Assembly: GCA_018340805.1 (NCBI GenBank)
Contig: JACMZG010000008.1
Location: 31,339,775-31,403,774, forward strand
DNA from: Microvelia longipes
Lineage: Eukaryota; Arthropoda; Insecta; Hemiptera; Veliidae
Length of the DNA: 64,000 nucleotides
Direction: 5' to 3'
In this document: positions 28,566-57,314 of the stretch, one piece after another
Position numbering within the stretch: position 1 is the stretch's first letter
Layout of the letters: every line of letters begins with the position of its first letter
The notes under the pieces: generated by a model
Told to the model about the DNA's origin: nothing
The model's input: the letters and a program-made list of their open reading frames with translations, nothing else
Database searches by the model: none
Program-made: the position numbers and the translations under genes

Positions 28566-31080
28566 CCGTTCTCAATTTTTTTGTTTTATTTTTTTTTTTT
28601 ATATATATTTAATGTTTATATTTTTTGCATAATGTATATTTTCCATAATATATATTGTCCTTTTTATAAACTCATTTTTTTTTTAATTGTTAATTGGCTG
28701 GCCCCGGTAGCATTATTTATGATCAATATCAATTTAATAATTATTATCTTAATAAGAGATAATGTGGTACTTTTTGAAATTGATCTTTTTCAAGGTATGA
28801 TAAAACTAAATCCTCTTCTAAGATACCCCCAAGGGTTGCAGTCATTAGGAAGGCCTTTGTCATTTTATTTTACTGTTTAATTGATAAAATGAAAAGTTAA
28901 AAAATGTTTAATTTATTTTTTTAGATGGCGTGTGTGTTTTCTATTTGATGATTTAATTGTCATTTTAAGTTTAGTTTTTACTTATCGTTTGTTTATTGTT
29001 CTGAGTTGTTTATATTATACTGTTCATACATTATATTGTGACTCGTTTGGTACAATACGTCTTGTTTATTTTGCGACTATTAATATAGTAACTAACATAA
29101 TATTTATTTCATTACTAAGGAAAAAATTGTATTTTGTATAAATTTTAAATTAATTTTTGTATGAATAATAAATTATATAAATTGTATCCTCAGTTTCTTC
29201 CGCATTGTTCAAAGGAAAAATCACAAAAATATTTTAAAACATTTAAAAAGTAGCATTAAATGAGTGCAAATAAGGCTTTGAAATGATGGCCATAGTTTTG
29301 TTTAACTATGGAATTAATATGCGCATTTCCATTGACAATCCAAAATAATTGAGCAACAAGTAGTAATGCTACTGTTCTGTTTATGAAGAAAGCAAGAAAT
29401 GGATTGTTGACCAAAGAAGCATGCATGTCAAAGAAAATTTGCCTGGCTTTGCTAAACTAGGTGGTATGAAATGTGTTAATTTCTAGTCAAAGATATATGG
29501 TCCTGTTTTATATTGCATCTACTTAAATTTTAAGATTGCCTCTTATGAATATTTAATTCAGTTAGATTATCATTTTAAGGTCAAGTACTACTACTAATTG
29601 TTTATATTAATTAATAAATTATACTCTTGACTTTTTTAAAAAAAATATTTAAGATATTATCTTGTATCTTTTGAACTGAAAAGTCTTAGTTGGAGAAGCA
29701 AAGTCTTTCAGGAAGGTTTAGTGTTAGGTAGCAGGTAACTACTTATTTTATAAATGTTTTTAGTATCCATTATTATCCCCATGGTCTCTGCAAACACCTT
29801 TAAGTTTTTTGCACATTAATAACCAGTGAGCTTATGAATGTTTTTCAAAAGTTAAGATTTGCTTAAGGATTTGCTATATTTTATTTGTTCAGTCCATGAT
29901 ATGTATGAAAGGGTATGAATACCACTGGATAGATTCAATGATTATTCTGGAGGCTTAGTGATTAAATGGAACCAGGGATACTTATCTTGTGTGAGAAAAC
30001 TCCATTTTAGTAGAATGACGCATTTTGGGTGTTTTTGTGTTGTTAAAAGGTTCATATTATTTATTAAAGGGGTTTGGACACTAGATATGATTGTAAGACT
30101 AGGGAATACACAAAACTCATTAAAATTGTTCTTATTAAAATGTTTTTGACTGTGGCTCTTGGTAATGGTGCTGGTTTTAAAGAAAGTTTATGATACATTT
30201 CTCAAATTCATAAAAAGAGAATGATTGTATTATTGACTTAAAAAAGACACTTCAATGTCAAATAATTCTTAGTCAATATTTTAGTGGAAATTTTGATTCA
30301 AAATACTAATTTTAAGGGCTTCTAAATGCCAAAATAACAGCATAACAAAAATAATCAGGGGGTAAAATGTTTTACAATCATCTAAAGAATCCGATGCCCT
30401 TCAACTTACTTTTTTCTAATTGACGTGGCATCCAGATTTAATTTACTCTAAAATTATAGTTTATGTAAGTGTTTTGCCATTAAAATAAAATATTTTCTGA
30501 CAAATATATAAAATGCAACATTTTATATTTGTTGTGATTAATACTTGTTTTTCGAAGCCAACCTAACATCAATGAGCTTGTTATGTTAAATTATTTTTAC
30601 TAGTTTGTGATGCTATTCAGCTTCATTTTTAGTATGAACAAGTTATAGACATAGTTGAATATGATTATATAACTAGTTGAACATAGTTATATGCCCAAAC
30701 TATGAAGCATTAAATCAAAATAAATAGAACTTCTTAGGAATTTCTTTTTTTAAAATTGAGAACTAAAAATGGGGATGTAGGCAAAATGCAGCAAATATGA
30801 AAAACAATCTTAATAATTTGTTTAGCACCTGTGTCAAATTTTGAGTCTTAAAGTCAAATATGGAGGGAATACCAATAATGCCCGTATACTCTTAAAAAAT
30901 GCTATAGAAAAAACTAGAAAATTGTTGAATAGGTAAAAGTTTAATTACTTGGTGATATGATAGAATTGAAAAGGCACTAACACAGAAATATTATAACTTG
31001 CTTTTGATTTCTAATTATTTTAATTTGATTAAAGCCAAGGACAATATGTTCTTGTAAGAGTTAAGAACAATAAAAAATGT

Positions 31081-31146
31081 ATTCAATTATGCATGTTACA
31101 TTTATGGTATATGTATTCAATTATGCATGTTACATTTATGGTATAT
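31081..31146 (+). repeat. 34-bp tandem duplication
   Basis: ATTCAATTATGCATGTTACA + TTTATGGTATATGT is repeated twice without change, the second copy truncated by two bases. Confidence 0.9.
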
Positions 31147-32589
31147 CCTGATAGGACAATAAATGTACCCTTTTCTGAAATCTCATCAAATACTGTTGTT
31201 AAAGTATTAAAAGATAAGCAAGACTTATTATAGAACAATACATATAAGCAATTCCAATAGAACTTTAAATGACATTGTTCCCACAAAAGGTTTGTATTAA
31301 TTAAATAAATTAAGTCAATTAATTTGCTTAATTGAATAGCTATATAATCTTATACCATAAGAATGTAATAATTCTAATTGACCAATCTCTCATTTTTTTG
31401 CAGTTAGTTACACTCTAAATATTTTTGATTATTAAATGTCTTTTTAATCAAGTTCTTCATTGGCAAAAGTATACAAAATTTCTTTTGTGTAAACTGGAGC
31501 CATATTTTTACTATTAAATTAAGAAATCAAAATGTACATTGTATAATTTATTGAATTGTGAAAATTAAAAATGATATTTTTAATGAATTAATAATAATAT
31601 TAAAGTTTAAAGTTAATTAAATTAACTGTCATTTAGGCTTTTCTATATAGCTAATTTATTATAATTAAAATTTGATATATGTGAATTTGATATTGTATCT
31701 GTTTACTGTCATGGTGTTGATATGTTTTATCAATAATTACTATGTCTGTTTTTTATTCCACTAAAATAAATTGATAGTGTATTTTTAAAAAAAAATAGTA
31801 TTTTATCTTTAAAATGTATTTTATAGTTTCTTGTTAGATAAGATTTGATAAAATGTGAGTGATATATGGACCACTACAGCTGTTTGTTCTCTGACCATAC
31901 CCTCAGTAGTTTTCTTACCATTAGTTATTAGGTTTATTTATAATATTAGTTTTAATAGATTTGTGATTAAATTTGGTTTTTAGCTGTTATTGGTACGTTG
32001 TAGAGTTTGGTTGTTAATTCATTTATATTACATATATGTGTGTGATTTTGGGCGTTTTTTAATTTTTGAATTGTTAAAGATTGCCTACATGGGAGGTTTG
32101 TTTGTCTAATTGCAATTTTTAATTTTAATACATAGAGGGGGTTAATTTTAATCTATGTTTTCATAGTTACTCAAAATATCCTCAAAATTATTTAAATAAT
32201 ATCTTGAAATTTGCTTTTAAAAAATAAATTTTTTTTATTTTTTATTTTTAGAATTTCAAATATTTTCTTTCATTCTCTTTCTGTTCATAGCATTTTAATT
32301 GTAGATTATGATTTAAAACTATTAATGATAGTAAAAATAGTAATCGGCTCTTTTTTTGCTAATTTCAGTATTCTCTTTGTATATTGCAGTTACATGTTTG
32401 TTACATCTATACTGCATTTACTTCTCTCTAACCTCTGACTTATTTACTAAAAATGGGTTTATTTAATTTTACAGATCTTTGTTTCTTTACATGACTTATA
32501 ATGAGGGTTTTATTTTTCCTCCTTTATATTGTAGGTATATAAGAAAAATATTGTGATACACTGATAAATCTAAAGATTGTGTTGTTTAC

Positions 32590-32790
32590 AAAGTTGTCTG
32601 TCTGTTTTATCACTGTAGCTCCCAGTGTAATTACGCAAGAGAGTTGAAACTAATTGAAAATGAATATTTAGGTCTAGCTGTGCTTTCCTAAAAATATTTT
32701 TTCTATGACCTAATTTACAATCAGTAATGACTTAGCATTACGTTTATTTTATAATACTTTTTGGCATATTTCATGTATGTGAAATTTTTT
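32590..32790 (+). repeat. 5' block of the 5S-module repeat, truncated
   Basis: GTCTGTCTGTTTTATCACTG, CTCCCAGTGTAATTACGCAAG, AGAGTTGAAA and TTTAGGTCTAGCTGTGCTTT align with 10520-10650; the 5S part is absent. Confidence 0.6.
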
Positions 32791-33789
32791 TATGTATTAC
32801 TATTTTCCTTTATTTGTTTTTTTAAGTAAAATTTGCATGAGGCATATAATATATAAATACAACAAGGAGAAAAGCTTTGTGCCATGACTGGCAGAGTATT
32901 TTTATTATTGAAATCTAAAAACACTTTAATTGATAATTTTTTATTTAGTTGCATATTAGATATGGCTATAAATAAAGACATATTGCAACACTATGGGTAC
33001 TGCGTAAATAATGAGCTGATATTTCCTTGATAAGTATGTCTCAATATGGTTCTTGTGCAATATTCTTAACTTAAAGAATTAAGTATAATGGTTAATCTAG
33101 TGTATTGGTTGTAAGGTGAGTTAATCAAGTTTATGGATGATTTTTATTTAAAGTGAGATGCAGATTTATGTCTCACCTCATCAATAATTTTTACCTGTTT
33201 CTTATCAATATTGTATTTATTTATTTGTTTTAATAAAAAATAATTGATGACTTGCTATTGTATTGTGATTTCATGCTTTATTGATTCTTAATTGATTTGC
33301 GTTTTTAATACATTACCTGTAGAAAACAATTTAGATAGAGATTTTATCTTATTTATTCTTGTAACAATGGTTTTAGTAAAAGTGATTTACTCTAAAATGT
33401 TAATTATTATTTATAAATGTTAAAGAATTATTCAAGTAGCAATTAAAAAATATAGCACTCATGTTAAAATCTTATAAGAGGAAATATCAATTATTTAATG
33501 AATAAATTATTATAGTTTTTATCATTATTATAAAGTTTAAGTATTGTATATTATTATAAAAAATATTATTAGGGAGTAATGAATGCTATTATTTCCCTGA
33601 GCAGTTAGTTGGTTCCTTAGGGATCCAAAGCATTTAACTCCCAAGGCGAAGCCAAGGGAGGTAATTGCAAGAGAAAAATAGCATTTTACTCCCAAAGTGT
33701 ATGCAAGATTTTATCTCCAGACACTGACGTCATTTAATTATTGTCATATTCTTATTTTCTTATGTTTTGTTCTATTTGATTCTAATTTT

Positions 33790-33990
33790 TTGTTGGGTCC
33801 CCCTAATAAATTTTGCGAGAGCTCACTTTTGTGGTAAATTTCAACTTAATTGGATGGTTGATGATTTTTGAAAAAAATGTGTATACATGTCATTGATTAA
33901 GCAGGCTTTCGCCACTTTGCGGCCACATGGTTGTTGTCCTATATCAGTTTGTCATATTAATAGTTCATATAAGTGGCATACTGCCAGGAT
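33790..33990 (-). repeat. Inverted copy of repeat family R2, 3' part
   Basis: The complement reads CAGTATGCCACTTATATGAA, TAATATGACAAACTGATA and CAACCATGTGGCCGCAAAGTGGCG, matching 11328-11405 in order. Confidence 0.6.
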
Positions 33991-34277
33991 ATCAATTTCC
34001 AAGTGAATTAGTCAATTACGTGGATTTTTTTTACAAATTGTTGTATATGTTAATCGATAAAAGCGCAACTCATTATAACATTTACTCTGTGTTTTTGTTT
34101 ACCATACATAATATAGTATACGTGTATAAATATCAGCCTGATTAATCAATTGTTTGAGGGTTTGTGATTTTTTAAAATTCTGTTTAAATTCATTATGTCT
34201 ATAATGAAAATTGTAATAATTTAATATTTATTTAAATATCCACATTTTTTTACTATCAATTAAATATAAATATATAT

Positions 34278-34279
34278 AA

Positions 34280-34333
<54 letters not shown>
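34278..34333. repeat. (AT)n microsatellite
   Basis: About 26 AT units with short interruptions. Confidence 0.95.
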
Positions 34334-34337
<4 letters not shown>

Positions 34338-35831
34338 ATTACATTTTTTACTATTAAAATTGAATACTGTTGTAATAGGTTTGAAGGACAATCCCACAAG
34401 TAATAACTGTGTGTGGGGAATCACTAAAGAATAAATATCGGGAGGAAACAGTATTAATTAACAAAAGAAAAAATTAAAAAATATGGTAAGATAAAATATT
34501 GAAAAAAAAGAAATACAAAAAAAGTTCTTCTTTTAAGACAATATAACAAAACAGAAAATAATAATATAGAATAAAAATAGAATAATAATAATGTATGATA
34601 AAAAAAATAGTAGAATATAATAATATGGAAAAAATAAATTAATAATAAAAAATAAAGATTAATAGTTATATTAATAAAATTAATAATATCTTAAATAAAA
34701 AATAATAATATCCTATTTACTTATTTAAGATGTAATTAATTAATATTTAAATTAAAATGTAAATGCTTAATAAAATTTGCAAAATACTAAGAAATATTAA
34801 ATATAAAAATGAACAAATTAGTGATTACTAGCTACAAACGAAACTCTGCTTAGTGCAACAGAGCTTTTGCAGATTAATAAGTATGTATGTATGTTTGAAG
34901 TTATAATCACAATAAATGGTAATAAGTGTACATTTCAATTCTGGACTAGTTCATTCGTTTATTGTGTGCCATACCATAAAACATCTAGGAACATAATGTC
35001 CTAGAGACACACTCTCACCCACTCACTCACATATATATATATTTATTATTTATTTATCAGTGAGTCCCCCATTCAACCCCTCTCCGCCATGACCCCAACC
35101 TCATAAGGTCATTTCTTTTTGGAAATTTGCTAAAAATTTAACTAATGCTCACAATGAAATTAAACTTAAGATGTAGACCTAATTTAAGCTAGATCCAACT
35201 ATTTTTATATTTCATGAATCTGTGCTGAGTCATTATTTTGAGATTAACAATCTATTTAAGTGTTATTTAGAGATTTAAGTGTTATTTAGTTTTGACATGT
35301 TTTATTTATTAAAATGAATTTACAATTTATTTTTAATTTAAGATAAATTTGCTTTTATATTTGACATTGTGATGTGATATATCTTAAAATAAATTTATTT
35401 ATTTATTGACAGTTAATGGTGTTATAAAAATATATTTTCTGAACGAATAACACAATTAAACCTATAGATTAGATAAAACTCTCCGGCATAATCACAATAG
35501 GAGCTATATAGACACACATAAAGACAGATGACTTTGTAAAAACTACTTACAAAGTATTAAAAACACCTGGAACACATAATTCATATGGAAATCTCAGTTT
35601 CAGATATGGTATAAATGAGGAAAAGTAAAATCAACCTCAAATTTGTAAAATGTCTGATTTTTATTATCCGCTGGAGACAACTCATTATTAAAATAAAGTT
35701 CAAAATTGAGAATCGGTTTAGGGCACATTATTTTGAAAACTCGCCCTAGTGTTAATAATAACATTGTTATTAGTTTTAACGTGGAATGAAAGTGATCTAA
35801 CACCACTTGTGTTGTTATTTTTCAGGCTAAA

Positions 35832-50928
<15,097 letters not shown>

Positions 50929-51340
50929 TGTACATCTAAGTTTTTTAAAACTTTAAAAATCACAACAAAAAAATAATATAAGCAGAATATGTAAGATAAT
51001 ATTTTAACTATAAATACAGATAATTAGGAGTTAAATAATTTTTTGTTTGTTGTTTTTGCCACACATGTATTTTTTACCCTTATAAGGGTTAACATTTTTT
51101 TTAAATTTTATTGGTGCTGAAATTGGTGAACTCCTCTGCATTCCATTACATGTTAGAATAATAATTTAATGAGATTTGTCGAATGTTTTTACTATTTGTA
51201 CCTAATTTTATTTATTTCTTAAATACTCAAACTGTACTCACGCCATATCTTGTTTATATGAGATAACCACATTCTTTTAAAGTATTATTCACATTACTTG
51301 TATAACTATGTATAAAGTTAACATACTAATTATATTTTAA

Positions 51341-51346
51341 AATAAA
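51341..51346 (+). terminator. Polyadenylation signal AATAAA for the ACP7 gene
   Basis: AATAAA lies 413 bases after the ACP7 stop codon, followed by a T/G-rich stretch (TTGTTTTGATTT). It is the first canonical hexamer seen in the 3' UTR. Confidence 0.55.
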
Positions 51347-51424
51347 ACCATTGTTTTGATTTCAGTTAGTGTTTATGTGTAATATTACCTTAAGTTAACA
51401 ATAATGCTATAAAATTACTATTAG

Positions 51425-51600
51425 GGAGTTGCGTTTGGGGCTCTAAGAAGAATGAAACCAGTATGTTGTTAATAAGAGCACTGAAACCCAAGGTTCTCAG
51501 GTTCGAAACTTAGTTTGCTAATATTTATTAATCGATTTTAGTACATTTTCAAAGACAATTATGCTAATGATATCATCAGCATGAAAGTAATAAGAGTAGG
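51425..51600 (+). mobile_element. SINE-like fragment with B box
   Basis: GGTTCTCAGGTTCGAAACTT contains a B-box-like GGTTCGAAAC. Followed by AT-rich sequence and an (AT)n array. Weak evidence. Confidence 0.3.
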
Positions 51601-51621
51601 TACAGGAGATCAATGATGTGT

Positions 51622-51736
<115 letters not shown>

Positions 51737-54700
51737 GTGTGTTTGTGCAAACGAATGCTTTGATGATTGAAACTTAGCCTCTAGCTTAATCTTATGAAGC
51801 TAAGCAGGATGCCTGTTGTCTCTGAAAAATGTATGATGTCATCAAAATTTAAATTAACCGAGGGGGGGCAAAACATCATTTGAACATTTTTTCCATTTTG
51901 AATTCAATAATACCAATTATAGCTTTGTAGGCTGGGTCCACCTTAAATGACAAATAATACCTACCTATATGTATAAAAAGACATAATTTTTTAAAATAAT
52001 TTCTCCTAAGGGGGCTGAGTGCGGAAGGCGTTGTTTATTATGTTTTTGAAAGGTTAAGTCTTTGAATGTGGTTTTAAGACATTTCAAATCAAATTTGTCT
52101 TTTTCTCTGAAAATTTACTGTACTCACTCATGGCCAATGGCCATGTGACCGCAAAGCACCGAAGCCCCTTATTTTCTATTTATTTTAGTAATGTATAAAA
52201 ATAGCATTTTTTTAAAGGAAAATTGCTAAAAAATGGGTGTGAACAAATAAAACTACTATTAATTATTATTTATTCAAATTCTAATCTTATGACACAAACA
52301 TTAGAATAACAATTTATAACAATAATACTAAACTAACACAGATGTTTTAGGTAAGTACTTATAATAAGTATAATTAAATCACAAAATCAATTCATTTGAC
52401 CTTAAACATTTCTATTACATAGTTGCAGGGGGACTAAGAACAGAAAAACATATTAGGAGTGCACTGATGTCGCTTAAAAAATAAAATAGAAACCTGTTCA
52501 AAATACTACACATTTAGACTTCAATTTTAGATTAATATCTTCTGGTTGAGACATTCTGATATTTCTCTACCTCTTTAGAAGACATGTTAAGGCAGGAACG
52601 ACATTATAGATAAACACTCTTTGATCTACAAAACTGACTTAGATGTAGTACAGTTTTGTAGAACATAGCATTTTCATTTATGATGTGCTACATCCCTCAA
52701 GATGCCTCCCACAGTAGAAACAAACAAAACATCTGATTTATCATCTACATTGATTCAGTCACTACTGGAAGATTTTAATATTCATGGCATTAACTGCAGA
52801 AGCCTACCTAGCTTAGATTTCAATTTACACAACTTTTAAAAACAGTAAATATGTATGACAAATTACTTTACTTGCGACAGCAGTACTTGGAATTATCATT
52901 ATACATGAAGGAAACCTACAATTTTCTTTTTTTAAACTCTTGGTCAAGCTATAATTACATTTACGGGATGGAAAAATAGGCAAATATGCCATGCTATTCG
53001 GCCCTTTTTGTCTCAAAAATATAATAAGTAATATAAGTCCAGGAATTCGCAACTAATGGAAATAATTTAATATTCATAAAGAGAGAAATAATTTACAAAC
53101 AATTTCCATAAATTAGCTATTTTTAAAAAATTGTTGTATGATTAGAAAGAAAACTTACCAATAATATCACAGTTGAGAAAAAAGCAATATAACTTAAATC
53201 CATAACACATACATTTATTTTAGCATTATTTAAATAATAAATAAATTTATCTTTAAGCTCTAATTAATTAGTTCAACAGTCTAATAAATGTTTTATCTCA
53301 GAGAAACATTGAACACAAGTTCAAACATTATTAAAACTGGTATTATAATTTTATTACTTATTAACTGGTATTTTCATTTTTTTTAATACAAATTAGTACG
53401 GTAGGATTATAAAAATTGTTTTTTTTTATCTAACTACAGTTTATAGCACTAAGAAATATGTCACACTTTGATAGGGGGTTTAAAGTTAAATAAAAACCCA
53501 ATGAGTTCACTGTAAAGAATACATTAAAGCCACATGATAAGTCGGGGTTTTGAATATATTGTCAACCATCTAACAATGTTAAAATTTTAATAAATTACCG
53601 CTATATTAATATAAATTGGTTTAATAACTTTAAATCTAGATTAAAATTGTTTGGTACCTTAAATTTAAAATTAATTAGCAAATCATTATATAATGGCACA
53701 TCAGTAGAATATAATTACATCTAGCTAAATTTAAAATTACATCCAGTTGTGTCATTGATTTATATCACTATAAACACATTGGAATGGCAAGAATTTTTAT
53801 AGTTTTAGCAAATTTTCATCATAAAAATGATGCTTTTTAATGATTATTTTGTCAGCCTGTATCTGCATCATGTCTTCTTGCATCATCTTTTTTTATTAAG
53901 TTAAATAAACATGGCTTGCTACTGAAAGACATTTTTTACTTGAAATGAGAACAAGGGATTTACAGATAAAGGCATCTGAACAATCAGAAGGTATCTGCTT
54001 AAGAAACTTAAAAACAGTTAACTACCTTTTACACTTAATTATTGTCAGTTGATTGTAACTATTTTGTAATAAGAAACATTTTGATTAAAATAGGAAGTAT
54101 TAATAAGGGGATCATTCAAAAAAAAAGAAAAAAAAACACTCATAAATTAACTGCAAGATAATTGGAAAAGCTATACTGGGTAAAACATTTTAGATGCACA
54201 AACATTAATTCCTAGGGAAAACATGGTCCTTAAAAATGTCTCTATTGTCGTAAAAATTGTCTCTCTTAAAATTGTGAAACTATTGTTGAGCTATACAAAA
54301 GATACAGCATTCCAGATTTTGATCTTGGGAAAATCTATATTTTTGTACTTTAATTAGCAATAAACTACTTTTTATTAAGTTTTGTTAAATACTTTCCAAA
54401 ATATGGTAATTTTATGGAACTATTTTTGTTTTAAAAATGACTCATATGAGTTGATTTACTGAGGTTAGAGACCATATTTTCAACACATTTTTCAGGATTT
54501 ATTTTTTTACATTTTTTAGGTGCATGTGAAATGTTCCACCTATTATTTGCAATTCAAAGCAAAGCTGTAAGATTAGTAACACTTACAATGACCTATGAAA
54601 CACAAGGGTGATCAAACCCGATTTTTTAGTTTTTATTGAATGCGTCCTTGATTATGAATGTCCAAGTTAAATATCATCAAATAATAATGTTTCATTAATA

Positions 54701-55072
54701 AAACAACAAAAGATTGATGAATAAAAATCATTAAAAATTAGATCACATCAACTTCTTTCCATAAGAGCCGTTAAGAAGTCTCACCCTCTCGTTATCAAAC
54801 AGTTCTGTGCTTGAGCCAATTTTGATTTGCAAATAAGTAAGTAGATACATCTTCTATACATAATGTCTGCTAATTTGAATAATTTACTAACTTACAGTTG
54901 ACCCGACATTCATATATTCTGTTTAGAGCACAAAGTAAGTATTTCTACTAGTGCCGTCTCTTGCTATTTTGTTTGTTGAAATGTGTAGATAATTAAGGCA
55001 ACTAATACTTTGATTTAACCCAATATTCTTCTCCAGGGATGCATAAAAAACTACATGGCAAGCACTATTGAT
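51737..55072. other. Intergenic region between ACP7 and the galactosyltransferase
   Basis: AT-rich. Holds a short 5S-like trace (GAAGCTAAGCAG near 51797), the second copy of the SINE 3' module (about 52190-52245) and a decayed copy of the hammerhead repeat (52651-52816). No exon seen. The 3' UTRs of both convergent genes must end here. Confidence 0.4.
52651..52816 (+). repeat. Decayed copy of the hammerhead-bearing repeat
   Basis: Aligns with 61175-61332 (CAGTTTTGTAGAACATAGCA, CTACATCCCTCAAGATGCCT, CCCACAGTAGAAA, AGAAGCCTACCTAGCTTA). Core bases are changed (CTCAAGA for CTGAAGA, AAAACATC for GAAACGTC), so the ribozyme is dead. Confidence 0.85.
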
Positions 55073-56128
55073 TTATATTAATATTTGTACTTGTTGCAGT
55101 ATTGATTTAGCATTGTCGACAGGCTGCCCATTAAGCTTACAAATATCTTTTATTTTTTTGCCACGAGGTAAATTCTTACAAAAACCACGTTTACAGTCAT
55201 CATTATAACGTTTAAATGAATTATGCATTGCATAATAACCATTAGAGGGCCCAGCAACATAATCACAAGCTAACCTGTCCCTAATACAACAATGGATAAA
55301 CTCTGTGAACTGTGAGAAATAAATACTTATGTTTTGATGATGAATATTAACTTGTTTAGCTAACAAACCAGTAATATAAACATCATCAATCCAAAAGAAG
55401 GGAACATGGCGCGAAGTAGCCACCAATAATGATGCAGTAGATGGTGTTGTCACATACAACCATCCTGATAAAAATGCAGGGTAATAATCTTCAGAATATT
55501 CTGTTTTGCTAACATACCATTTATTACTTCTATCTCTACTCACAGCCATACCACCAAAGAAGTAACCCATTAATGTTATATTATACTTATTCTCCTCAAC
55601 GCTAATGATATCAATCAGTTTGTACAGATCGACTACAATATCATCATCCATTTTAGCAATATATCTAGCAGAAGGACAGTCTTCTGAAGCCCATTTCAAT
55701 CCCATTAAATGCTTGTAGGTTAAATTTCTATAAGACTCGTAAAAATCGCCCAAAAGGACATCTCTATATTTGTTGCTTTCTTTGATAATATCTTCGTTGT
55801 TTACTTTACTCTGCCCTTTCCTTAATTTAGCTAATAAAAATACTCTGATGATATTTAACTTTTTTAGTTCTTCGACAGGATAAGCTCTTCTTATAGAATC
55901 TCTAGCTTCAACATTACCAGAGAACGATGTAATTAAAAGAACAATAAAAGGATTACTTCTACGGACACATTCTTCATTACGTACCAAGTATTTAAAACTG
56001 ATATCATCTAGAGGCGTTTGATACTTCGCTACTTCTTCATGACTATTTAAATTGAATTGAACCATATAATTAATTATGAAGCAAATGAAAATGGTTAAAA
56101 TTATGACTGAACATTTTTTATACCTCAT
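55073..56128 (-). CDS. Beta-1,3-galactosyltransferase family (GT31), intact and intronless
   Basis: A 351-residue ORF starting at the ATG 56128-56126; the frame is open a further 45 bases upstream but without ATG. It is a type II membrane protein: short cytosolic MRYKKC, a transmembrane segment at about residues 7-25, then a lumenal domain. GT31 hallmarks are visible: FIVLLITS and RDSIRRAYP near residue 80, the metal-binding MDDDIVVD (DxD), FLSGWLYV, and an acidic DDVYITG where relatives often have EDVY. Several N-x-S/T sites are present. Such Golgi enzymes transfer Gal (or GlcNAc) from the UDP-sugar in beta-1,3 linkage; the acceptor cannot be told from sequence. Length and motifs are complete, so it is probably functional. 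A strong donor-like CAAG/GTACGT lies just upstream of the ORF and may be chance, or may mark an alternative 5' exon. It converges with ACP7. Confidence 0.85.
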   Translation of the reverse strand: MRYKKCSVIILTIFICFIINYMVQFNLNSHEEVAKYQTPLDDISFKYLVRNEECVRRSNPFIVLLITSFSGNVEARDSIRRAYPVEELKKLNIIRVFLLAKLRKGQSKVNNEDIIKESNKYRDVLLGDFYESYRNLTYKHLMGLKWASEDCPSARYIAKMDDDIVVDLYKLIDIISVEENKYNITLMGYFFGGMAVSRDRSNKWYVSKTEYSEDYYPAFLSGWLYVTTPSTASLLVATSRHVPFFWIDDVYITGLLAKQVNIHHQNISIYFSQFTEFIHCCIRDRLACDYVAGPSNGYYAMHNSFKRYNDDCKRGFCKNLPRGKKIKDICKLNGQPVDNAKSILQQVQILI

Positions 56129-57314
56129 AGTATGTAAAACATTATTCCATGTATTTGAACAACGGAAACACAAAACGTACCTTGCAAGTAGACAGGAATG
56201 TTGCGAAAATAAAAATAATTACGTAAACTTCTAAAAATGACTAGAGCTTGAATTGGTTTCAAAAACTTTCATAAATAAATAAACAATAGGAAACCTAACA
56301 TAACTTTCTTCTTCTTTCTCTGTTTATTGGGGTCAGGTCCGTTCCGTCGAATGATCATTCCGTCGGTCGAAATTCGATATGGCTTTTTCGACGGAATGGT
56401 CAGATCTTTCCGAATAAAAGGATGAAGGACTAAATGAATGAAGGACTAATGACTAACTAATGAAGGACTAAGGATGGAAGACTAGAAGTCTTATGAGGAG
56501 ACTAATTTTAACTATAGTTTTAGTCTCTTTGCTACCAACGGCTGACCCAGAGATAACGCCAAGGGCATACCGTTCCGTCCCTACTAACACCTGCAGAAAT
56601 CGTATCGTAACCGGCTTTTTAATAACGTTTTGGTAAATAGATACCTCATAAATTTAAGGCGCTACAGTGTCATAAAGCATGTGCTGTTTCCTTAAAACGT
56701 TAAGTTTAACTTACCCTATTTATGTAAAATTAGATAAAATAAATTGTTATGTACTATAAATACATATGTATTTATTAATCTCATTATACTTTCATAATAT
56801 ATTTTAAATAATTTAAATGTTAAACTTCACTTTTTTTATTAAAATTGTATATTACATTAAAAATTAAAAGTTATTGTTTAAATAGTCACCGCTAATTAAG
56901 AATAAATTAATTATTTTTTACAAAACAAATCTATTTGTGTATTATTGTATTTATACAATTCAATTTAAGATGGAGGTTACTGAACTCGAGGTAAATACGG
57001 ACAAATTTCGATATAAAATTCATTAAGTTTAAAATAATATTAAATAAAAAAAGTAAAAAGTATCATTAATTTATGGTTTTGAGATAATTTTAAAAAATTG
57101 GTGAAAATACATCGCATTAGGCATATCAGCTGATATGCCTAATGCGTCATAGTAATACCGTCATGTAAACCTAATTTTTACATTTGTTTTTGTCATCCCC
57201 TTTATTCAAGATCCACCAGACACATCTGTAAAAAAACGTTTCTAACTTTGGGTATGATTATAAAAAGAGTATTAACTCTGAGATCCTTGATCTCAATAGT
57301 TAAGGTTATTATAA
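56129..57314. other. Upstream flank of the galactosyltransferase
   Basis: Holds CCGTCGAA/TTCGACGG short inverted repeats at 56345-56398, a first degenerate copy of a 3-copy AAGATGGnGG-containing repeat (56830-57080), and the 34-bp palindrome at 57113. No gene seen. Confidence 0.4.
57113..57146. repeat. Perfect 34-bp palindrome
   Basis: CGCATTAGGCATATCAG at 57113-57129 is followed by its exact complement with no spacer. Confidence 0.95.

Larger units (their letters stand above)
27501..35825. other. 8 kb intergenic region between RpS19 and ACP7
   Basis: Very AT-rich. Contains a hAT-like terminus with tandem units (28088-28450), a 5S-module tail (28485-28565), a 34-bp duplication (31081-31146), a 5S-module 5' block (32590-32790), a GC hairpin (33638-33660), an inverted R2 copy (33790-33990) and an (AT)n array. 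The ACP7 5' UTR exon and promoter should lie here but could not be recognised. Confidence 0.4.

Noticed and set aside
51775..51840. 5S rRNA gene fragment (GAAGCTAAGCAGG)
   Set aside because: Only about 13 bases match; the following 5S consensus is absent, so it is noted only as a trace.
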